From: Pseudoips prasinana | Taxonomy: Eukaryota; Arthropoda; Insecta; Lepidoptera; Nolidae | Length of the DNA stretch: 64,000 bases | Direction of reading: 5' to 3' | NCBI GenBank assembly: GCA_951640165.1 | Contig: OX621264.1 | Location: 129,001 to 193,000 of the forward strand | Shown: in pieces, positions 40,861 through 51,200 of the stretch | Position numbering within the stretch: position 1 is the stretch's first letter | Layout of the letters: every line of letters starts with the position of its first letter | The notes under the pieces: model-generated | The model's database searches: none | The model's input: the letters and a program-made list of their open reading frames with translations, nothing else | What the model was told of the DNA's origin: nothing | Made by a program: the position numbers and the translations under genes

Positions 40861-41267
40861 GAAAGAGTTAAATGTGTAGTAAATCTTTTGTACCCTTCTT
40901 TTTAATACTATCGAAAGCCTTTATAATGTCTTTATATTTTAATCTGTGTTAGTTATAGTATTTCTGTTTGTTTTTAATTTCAAATAACTTGTATGTATGT
41001 CAACTTTGTCCATGTTTAGTGTATGTTGTGCATGCCTTTAATAGGTGTACATATAAGAATTGAATTATATAGTGAGCTATTTAAATATTGTGTATGTATA
41101 TTGTTGGTGTGTCAAGTCAAGTGTGTCATGTGCCAAGACACCCAGGCAGATTTACCGGTGAAAGCAAATAAAAAAAAAAGTATTTATAGTATATATTTAG
41201 AGTATATATTATTATTATAGGTTATGGAAGTCGACAAAAAGCAATCAATAAATAAATAATACTTCCT
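40861..41267. other. Non-coding sequence, retroposon-trailer-like
   Basis: The segment ends AGCAAATAAAAAAAAAAGTA near 41165, like a poly(A) tail after GTGTGTCATGTGCCAAGACA. No coding region is recognised. Confidence 0.35.
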
Positions 41268-41864
41268 TTTTAGGGTTCCGTAGCCAAATGGCAAAAAACG
41301 AAACCCTTATAGATTCGTCATGCCTGTCTGTCTGTCTGTCCGTCCGACCGTATGTCACAGCCACTTTTTTCCGAATCTATAAGAGCTGTACTACTGAAAC
41401 TTGGTAAGTAGATGTATTCTGTGAACCGCATTAAGATTTTTACACAAAAATAGAAAAAGAACAATTATTTTGGGGGTCTCCATACATAGAACTGAAACTC
41501 AAAATTTTTTTTTCGTTGTACCCATACATGTGGGGTGTTTATGGATAGGTCTTCAAAAATGATATTGAGGTTCCTAATAGAATTTTTTTCTAAACTGAAT
41601 AGTTTGCGCGAGAGACACTTCCAAAGTGTTAAAATGGGTGTCTCCCCCCTCTAACTTCTAAAATAAGAGAATGTTAAAACTAAAAAAAATATATGATGTA
41701 TATTACCATGTAAATTAACAACGAAAATTGGTTTGAACGAGATCTAGCAAGTAGTTTTTTTTAATACGTCATAAACCGCAATTTGCATTCATTTAATCAA
41801 CTGAAATACTTGCTGCTATGGAACCCTTCATGTGCGAGTCCGACTCGCACTTGGCCGGTTTTTA
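41268..41864. repeat. AGGGTTCCG-family repeat, copy 3 (inverted, most complete)
   Basis: It runs from TTTTTAGGGTTCCGTAGCCA to GAGTCCGACTCGCACTTGGC-CGGTTTTT. It lies just downstream of the last exon of gene B (on that gene's strand). Confidence 0.75.
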
Positions 41865-42046
41865 TCATTAAAACCAAATATACAAAAAGTTTTCAACAGA
41901 ATATATTACAATGATATAATCAAACATGGCTATGGCTGTACCATAGCCGACTTGTGTTGTCTCTGACTCTCCGTTCTGACTACGATGCACATTCTTCAAA
42001 TAATACGAAATAATAATTGGCATCGATTTACAATAATTCCTTAAAA

Positions 42047-42214
42047 CTACAAATTCGATTGCGTTGATATGAGTTCTATGATCCACGGCAGGTAGTGGGA
42101 GACCCTGGTGTAGCCGAGCGGCACCGACGGGCACGGCTCCCAGTACATCTCCACGCCGATGACCGTGGCCACACAGGTGCCGTTGTGCAGCATCAGGGGG
42201 TCACTCACGTAAGT
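42047..42214 (-). CDS. Serine protease homolog B, last exon
   Basis: The acceptor on the minus strand is TTTTGCCCGCAG, ending at 42215. Fifty-five codons plus the stop at 42047-42049. [15 protein letters not shown] aligns with VNLGDPAVVRNNGSAC of gene A, both without the catalytic Ser. Confidence 0.84.
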   Translation of the reverse strand, partial: TYVSDPLMLHNGTCVATVIGVEMYWEPCPSVPLGYTRVSHYLPWIIELISTQSNL

Positions 42215-45200
42215 CTGCGGGCAAAAGAACAAGTTAAGGCCTTGAGTACAATGTGAAGTTGTCTCGCTCACATGCTTTATAGGATAATAATAATAGCCAA
42301 TGTTGATGCTCATCTTTATAAACAAACTAGCTGTGCCCCTCGGTGTTACCCGTGTTAAACTTTATAAATTTTCTTTGCTATAAACCTCACGGAGCCCGAG
42401 AGCTTTCCAACGAATGCAAAACCGTGGAAATCGGTTCATGCGTTCTGGAGTTATAGCGTCAGGAAGGAAAACCCGACTTATTTTTATATAGTAGATGTTA
42501 TCACTCGATTACTGAGTTTCTTAATGATAAGCAGAAGGTACTGACTTAATGATTAGACCATTACTGGATAAGTTGGAATTGAAACCTGCACTATTGTATA
42601 TATACGTTCTATTTATATTCACTGTTTAAATTAAAGTTTGACAATTATCAATTATTTAGTTAGTTAGTTTAAGATATTTGACATTTTCTATTATATATTA
42701 TTTAGTTTAAGCTTAAATGATTTTTTTCGCCTTCTATTGGCAAAACATAGCGAACATGTATATTCTATTAATTATCATCTATTGTACCTTATAACTATGT
42801 TTACATAAATAAATATTATGTTTATGATAAATGTCTACGGAGACGAGCCAATCACGCTGGACATCCGTCGTTGCGCAGGCCTGTGCACAAGCACAGGCAC
42901 AGGTATGGCAAGGCTATGGACAGGACAGGCGCAAGACCGACCACTTGACGTGATCTTCGAGGCACGGGCGTGTAACCCCTAACTTCCCAACTCAGGGCTA
43001 TTTGATTAGCACTAGACCAGCGAAAAGTGTTTCCTGCTGATACTTACATTACAAGACTCGGCAAGATTCATCCTGTGGCCGTAGCACGCATGCGTCACGT
43101 GGTTGTAATATCTGCCACTCGTGTCACACGCCTCCTTTGGATATTTCTGCATCGTAAGCTGGAACAGCCAAGAATTAGGTGTTAGGAAGCACATTGCCCA
43201 AGGGAGTAGCTACGTAATCTTACCGGAGACGAGGAAAATACGCAGCACATATTATAGACAGGAATGTGTGGGTAAACACGGGTTCTTATTCTTTACTAGC
43301 TGTGCCCGCGACTTCGTCCGCGTGTTAATTAGTTTATTTTGTTTTTGTTTATAAAAAAAAATATTTTTCAATAATAAAAGTAGCCTAAGTTACTCCTTAT
43401 TACATCAGCTACCTGCCAATTAAAGTCCCGTCAAAATCGCTCCAGCCATTTCAGAGATTAGCCGGAACAAACAGACAGACAGACAGACAAAAATTGTAAA
43501 AAATGTTATTTTGGTGTATGTACCGTATATACATTCATATACATGTAGTAAAAAACGGTTATTTTAATATTACAAACAGACACTTCAATTTTATTTATTT
43601 GTATAGATGTATAGATAATGTCCTCCTAGCCGAGATCCGGCCACGGCGGCCAGTCTTAAATACAATATATATAATATATTAGACAATATATATTATATAC
43701 AATATATATAGTAAAAATATTAGACTTAAACTAGATAATTAAACATAATCTCTTGACAATAACTTGATACGAGCTAGCTAAATATCATTTCTGTAATAAA
43801 ATAAATTTTATAAATGTTTTCATACAAGATGTACCTAAATATCTATGTTACTAGAAATAATATCTAATGTATACAACTATATTACTACAAACATGTTCTG
43901 ACTATTTACAAGCGCTTTTTTAAAGTCTACGTGAATAAAAACCTTTTTTATTTATTTATTTTATATTACAGTGCTCAAGTGTGTGCGCAAACACAGGAGC
44001 ACTTTCTATTCCATCACTCTCATGATCCGATGGGACGACTAGCGACACGACCGGAAAGAGGTCAGGTACAGGACCGACGGCTTTACGTGCTCTCCGAGGC
44101 ACGGGGGTGTAATACCGCCAACTCCCAGACTTCGGGCTGATATTAAGATTATTTCGTTTTACAGAAAAATCCCAAAATCACTTTTGGCCCGACCCAGGAT
44201 TTGAACCCAGGACCTCGTTAAGGTTGAACACGCTACCGCTAGACCAACGAGGCAGTCAATTATTCTTTATTGCACACAGAAACATGCATGTACATAAGTT
44301 AGAAGCTACAAAAAGAAAAGGCATGTACAGACGCCAGCACGTCCAGCTACCCCAGTCTGTCAAATTTCTTTTATAGATTTTTAACTTTATCACAAAAGCC
44401 TAAGGTTCACTTTCAATTGGAGAAATTTGACAGATTGGGATAGGTTCATTTGCTGGCGTCTGTACATAGGCGAGCTTAATTCATTATTGAATTTTCTTCC
44501 AGCAAACCATCAGGAAAGTGAGATTTTTAAAATTATGGGTTTAGGCAGTGTACAACAAAATATTATAATTATGTACCTTGTCGGGTAAAAATACTGATAA
44601 AATACACGCTAATAATTACATACGATACCTTATAAAAATATATATCTGTCTAATCTGTTTAAATAATTAGAATCTTATGTCATTAATTTAGTTAGTTACC
44701 TTTATGAATAAGAGATGGCGTTGTACAAGTGACGTCATATTTTCTGAATGGCGCTATTGAGATTTTCCTACGAAACATGACCTCCGCGGTCTGTTGTGCA
44801 ATAAATTGTCTTGCGCTGGACACACGTGTTTTATTTATTTCGAGATAGTTTTGGGACGTTGTACAATATCTATTTATTAAACTACATAAACCTACATACG
44901 TTATATATACGTAAGATACAGAGATAAGAAGTGATTCATAGTTCTGCTCTTAAAAATACTCAATGACGAGCTATCACGGATGGAATGTGGTGAAAAATTC
45001 CAAAGGCGTACTGCGCGTATAGTAAAGGAACCATCATAGCAGCTGGAAGTATGGGCAGGAGTCCTAAGAAGAAGTCCTAGCTGTTATATATATTAATTCA
45101 TATTTTATTTTACAGGTATTTATGTATATATTTTATTGAAGTTATACTTCTTTTGGCGCGATGGAGAAAAATGATGAGAGTGAATTTTTACGATGCGCGC

Positions 45201-48200
45201 GCACACCGACACCAAAAAATTTAACAGCATGAAGTTAGTTCTAGGTGGTATGAAAATTGATAACTATGTTCAAGTTGTATATTAAGAAGTATAACTTCTA
45301 ACGCGTGTACATACGTACACACAAGTTTTTTTTTTATTTTACAGGTATTTATGTATATATTTTATTTTTATGCATGTATGTATATGTTAGAATATTAGTT
45401 ATTTATTATTATTTGTATTTAGATATAGATAAGGTTTAGTATTATAAGTATTTAATTAGTGGTAGTACTACAACTAAGTAGATATCACTATTAGTGTTAA
45501 GTTATTATCACCTAATTTCTTACACCATACACTATACCACTACTCCAAATTCCTTACAATATGGTCCAACTGAAGGTTGTCTGGAAGAGATCGCTGTAAG
45601 CGATAAGACTGCCAATTGTACCTTTTTTAATATAATTAACTTTATCATAAACTAGCTGTACCCGCGACTTCGTCCGCGTGTTAATAAGTTTATTTCGTTT
45701 ATTTGTAAAATAAAAGACTTTTTCTAAAATAAAAGTAGCCTAAGTTACACGTTATTACATCAGCTACCTGCCAATAAAAGTCCCGTCAAAATCGGTCCAG
45801 CCATTTCAGAGATTAGCCGGTACAAACAGACAGACAGACAGACAAAAATTAAAAAAAAAAATATTTTGGTGTATGTACCGTATGTATATTCATATTTATG
45901 TAGTGAAAACCGGCTATTTCAATATTACAAACAGACACTCCAATTTTATTTATTTGTATAGATTGTGTTCTGTAAATGGTGTACGATAAAGTGTATTTAT
46001 CTTATCTTATCTTATCCTAGCTGTGCGACAAGGTTCACCAGGAGTGTTCCATAAACCTTTGGGTCAGCTATTCCATCTGAGCGCACGAGAGCAGAACAGG
46101 TCAGACCTCTTGTCAGCTCTCCGGCGTGTACCCCCAGCCACCACTACGCAACTAGGCGGGCTTGTTGCCAGACAAGTGCATAAAGAACAATGCCCACCTT
46201 CCATACATTTAAAAACCTGATAGTGAAAATGTATGTATAGTAGGGTGGAGTGAAATTTTATTTTTTTCATATTCGTTTCGGAATACCTGTAAAAAGTTGC
46301 TGTTATTGTTCACAAATATACATACAAAATTTTATTTGCCATTAAATTTAGAGGTGCCCCCAACATCATGAACTTTAGAGAAATTCGCAAAATTTTGTCA
46401 AAAAACACCAACGTTTAATATTGTCAAATTAACGCTAAATCGTATTCTGTGTGTTCCGTTTCGTTGGCAACTGTTTAACCTTGAATAGCGCGTGGATAGG
46501 TGGGGGGGGGGGAGGTGTTGAGGCGGGAGAGGTGATTTCACTGCACTTGTCAATCGTTGTTCGAACGCCATTAAGTGCGCCACGATTGCTGGCAAGAAAA
46601 TAAGACTCATGTAAGTAATATTTTTAAACACGAAAAGACACATGTTGTCCTGTGTTTAGTTTACCGGAGAAGTTACCAGTGTCTCAATTACCAACTTATA
46701 ATGCTGTTATGAAAAATTACTTATTTATGAAATATGAATTAAAGCTTGACAAAACAACAAAAGAGCCGACAGTTCATGATATATACCAAAGATTGGCTAC
46801 GGAAATTTTAGATATCTGGCGAAAAGCGCCGCTTCCTACTGTCAGCTTTAAGAGAGTACTACAACTTATTCAATCTTACCATGACAAATATAGAAGCTTA
46901 CTAAACTCAACTAAAACCTTATCAAGGCCGTCAAACGAACAAGAAATATCAAGAGAAAATAAATGAATTTGTTACTGAGTCCCAACGGTTATTTGATGTT
47001 TGCACTTGCAAATGCAAAGTAATCTCAAAGTGTAATTGCTCAAAAGACAGCCGTGTTCCCAAGGAAGAAGTATATTTTTTACTTGATCAAAGAACTACAA
47101 GAAAAATTATGATAGGCGGTGTAGATTTGGTTGCGACTGTAAAAAATATGAAAAAATTAAAAAGACATGAAAAAGAATTACTGCGTAACAAAGAGATAAT
47201 GGATCCTAATCAACCGTCTTGTTCTCGTTCTTTGCCTGATGACTTAACAACCGAAAGCACGAGTTCAAGCAATAATAGCGTAGCTTCTAGTCCTTATCAA
47301 TCGCCAAAACAAGTAGCTGCTCCGCCACCTAAGAAAAAGAGATTAAATTGACCATCATTAGCTCTCGCCTGCGATCGTATTGGAGTCTCTGACAGAGCAA
47401 CTGCTTCTTCTGTGTTAAAAGATGTTGGTATTATTACATCAAAGGATCCAAGTGCTGTCATTGATCGTTCAAAGTAGCACCGAAAAAGAACGAAAAACAG
47501 ATCAGCATTACACGATGCAAATCGCAATAAAAGTATACGTGGAATTTATTTTCATGGCAGAAAAGATAAGACTTTAGTTAGTCTTCAAAAGGAAGGCAAA
47601 TTTTATAGAAAAAGAGTAACAGAAAGCTATTATGTGATTTTATCAGAGCCAGGAAGTGATTATTTCGGGCATGTTACGTGTGAGTTGGGAACTGCTAAAG
47701 GTATTGAAAGTACCATAATAAATCATTTGAGAACAAAATCGGTGGAATTGGATGAAATAGTTGTTATTGGTTGCGATGGTACAGTTGTGAATACAGATTT
47801 CAAAGGAGGTGTTATTCATAGATTAGAGAATACTCTAGGGCTTCGAGCATTTAAAGTGCCTGCTTTCAATTTCGATGCTAAAGATTATACCGACTTAATT
47901 ACATGGCAAGACTCAGTTATCTGAGCCTGACTTCCAATTTATCTGATGAAGCCTTGAAAGAGATTGTCAAGAACGGTTTGACTACATGCCAGAATATTAA
48001 AGATTTTCCGTGCCATACCCAAGCTATAGAGCGCTGTATCAAATTAGTGACCGAAGCTTCAAGTGCAGTTTGTGGAGAAAAAAAACGAGACGGTTTCATA
48101 AGGGCAAGACTATTATCACGGCAGCAAATGCCTTATTTTGAAACAAAAAACAATTTTATACCAAATAATCTACTTATTTCTGATTTTTTCATTCTTTGAT

Positions 48201-51200
48201 AATATATATTTTATATCATTCTTGATTAAAAAGATCAGTACTACTAACCAGGCTTTTATTCAACGTATCACAATGTAGTTTGTTTTATGTAGGACAGGAA
48301 ATCTAGAAAAATACTATCATTCAAAACTAGATCAATGTTTTTAAAAAAATTGTATATCTCTAATTTTCAAGTGGGTTGGGGCACCTCATTACAACAAGAC
48401 AAGTAAACAATCTTTTGTATGCAGAATTTACTCATTAAAAGGCAACTTTGTATTGCTATTCCAATAAAAAAAAAAAAAAAATTTTTTTTTTTCATTCAAT
48501 ATCACTCCACCCTAATGTATAGTTATAAGGTTTAGCAGAAAGACTACCTGTAAGTTTAGAAAATAATGTCATAAAGTCATTTTTACGATATAAATGCTAC
48601 GAAGTCAAGAAAATATTAATTTTACTTTTCTTGGCATAATGGCAGGCGGCCTTTGCTTGCTTTGGTAAGAAACAGGTAATTATGAGTAATAGAACTGTCT
48701 AGTTAGGATTTGTCATTTACCAAATATAAATTATAGAAATAAATTAATGTGCTAGAACCTATCATTAACGCTCGAAGTTTATATAGGAATACTTACTTAG
48801 CTATGGTCTAAAATGTAATTTTTTCGTCAAATGTCAAAAAATCCGTTTCACTTGTGCACACTTAATGACATACTGCATGATTAATGTATTTATTTATTAT
48901 GTTATTTTTAATTAATCTGTACTTTTAAAATACTTATTTGTATATATACTTGTAAATAAAACGTGAAATAATCTATAAAACTCAGAAACAGAGTTGAATA
49001 AAGCCAAGTAGCAGTATGTAAAATGGAACGTCCTAGAAAAGTGTGAGTTGAGATCACAGACTACATAGAGATACTGTTGAGATGCGTTTAAAATATGTTA
49101 ATACGTTTAACCTGGACGTAGAGAAATATTAAAATATTTTTTTTTCCTGCGTTTCTTTTAAGATTGTGATAAGCGTAATTAATTTACAATTCAATAAGCT
49201 GAATTTTAAGATTTATTTCATTTTTATACAAAGTCAGGTGAAAAATGGACATTGTTCTTTGCATATGCGTGACAGACGATATAATCATGCTAGTTACATG
49301 CGCCGGTACTATATCCGGTACCGTATCGTTTGCGAGGGCGGCGCATATTGCACCCCGGCTTGATTAAACCGACAATTAGCGGAATTAACACTACATGTCA
49401 ACTTTAGTTTTGAATATTATGGATTTTTTTACGCCTGATTCGGTAAAAATTCCAATAACACGCACACAATTCCGTGAACACGCTAGCGCTGGAGAAATCA
49501 TAAATATGACGTAAATATGAATAACTAGCAGCCCGGCTACGTGCTTCGCTACGCTTTTAAGTATTAGTACAATTTGTTTGTATATGGGAGTATAGAAAGA
49601 TGTTGATTTTACACTTTTACAAGACTTTTTTTTAAATTTTCTCTACGTAAAAACCCCATTTTTTTTAATTTTTTTATCTTCCCTGGACTTCCACGAATAA
49701 TTCAAGACCAAAATTAGCCAAATCGGTAAAGGCGTTGTTGAGTTATAACATTACAACGAAAAGTGGCATTGATTTTTATATGATGTCCTCCCGACCTAAT
49801 TTCGGCCACGGCGGCCAGTCTTAATGGAGACTAGCCAATTGCGCAGGACATATTATAGTGCACAAGTGTGTGCGCAAACACAGGGGCACTTTCTATTCCA
49901 TCACTCTTATGATCCGATGGGACGCCTAGCGACACGATCGGAAAGAGTTCAGGTACAGGTGGGGTGTAATACCGCCGACTTCCAGACTTCGGGCTGACAC
50001 TGAGAAATTTCTTTTTACGGAAAAATCCCAAAATCTCTTTTTGGCCCGACCCGGGATTTGAACCCAGGACCTCATTATCTGCGGTTGAACACGCTACCCC
50101 TAGACCAGTGTTTTTCAACCTGTGGGTCGCGACCCCCCGGGGGGTCGCGAAGCCTCTTTAGGGGGGTCGCGACGCTTCTATGGGAAAGTTGCAAAACGTT
50201 GGGAAAGTTAGTCAAAGGGTGGCAAATAAATTTGGAGTTGGAGAATTGGACCTGCTGCAAATACATTAAGAGTTAAGCGCGAAGTTCCAAAACTCTGGTT
50301 AGTAGTAGTTGACATAGAGTCAAAGTGCTTAGGACCGGACGCCTCCTGCCGGAGACTCTACATGGGGGTCGTGCGGTCGATGGCCCTTTACGGGGCCCCA
50401 ATATGGGGGGAAAGCCTGACGGCAAAAAATATCGCGCTGCTGCGTCGGCCACAGCGAGCGATGGCTGTCAGAGCTATTAGGGGATACCGCACGATCTCCT
50501 TCGAGGCAGCGAGTCTCCTAGCCGGATCGCTACCGTGGGAACTCGAAGCGAGAACCCTCGCGCTGCTATACAGGTGGCGTGGGGAGACGCTCGAGCGGGG
50601 CTTTCGACCTGCGTTGCGAGAAATCGAAGCGCGACGGTCGGAGCTCCACCATAACACGGTGGCGGAGTGGAGACAGCGACTTGCGCAACCAAATGCGGGG
50701 CACGCCACGATAGTGGCGGTAAGACCCGTCATGGAGGAATGGCTGGAGAGGAGGCACGGCGCCCTCACTTATCGGCTTACGCAGGTACTCTCGGATCATG
50801 GATGCTTCGGGAAGTACCTGCATCGGATAGGCCGAGAAGAGACGCCCAGTTGTCACCATTGTGGTAGCCCGGTTGACACGGCGCTTCACACATTGGTGGA
50901 ATGCCCAGCCTGGGAGACACAGCGCCGTGTTCTCGGTGCTGCAATGGGTGCGGCTGACATCTCGCTTGCAACGGTGACCGAATTCATGGTTGCAAGCGAG
51001 AGTTCTTGGGATATCGTCGCCACCTTTTGCGAGGAGGTGATGATCGCAAAAGAGGTGGCGGAGCGAGAACGGGAGACATCATCCTCCCTGCCAAGCCGCG
51101 CCAGGAGAACCGGGCGTCGGAGGGCGCACATCGCTAATCTCCGGCCTCCATGAGGAGTGGCCTGCGGGCGGTGGACCTGGGGCAGTCCTCCGTCCGACCA

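Noticed and set aside
46023..46220. Plus-strand ORF near the unassigned transposon
   Set aside because: No motif, and it lies between a LINE trailer and the transposon's target duplication.
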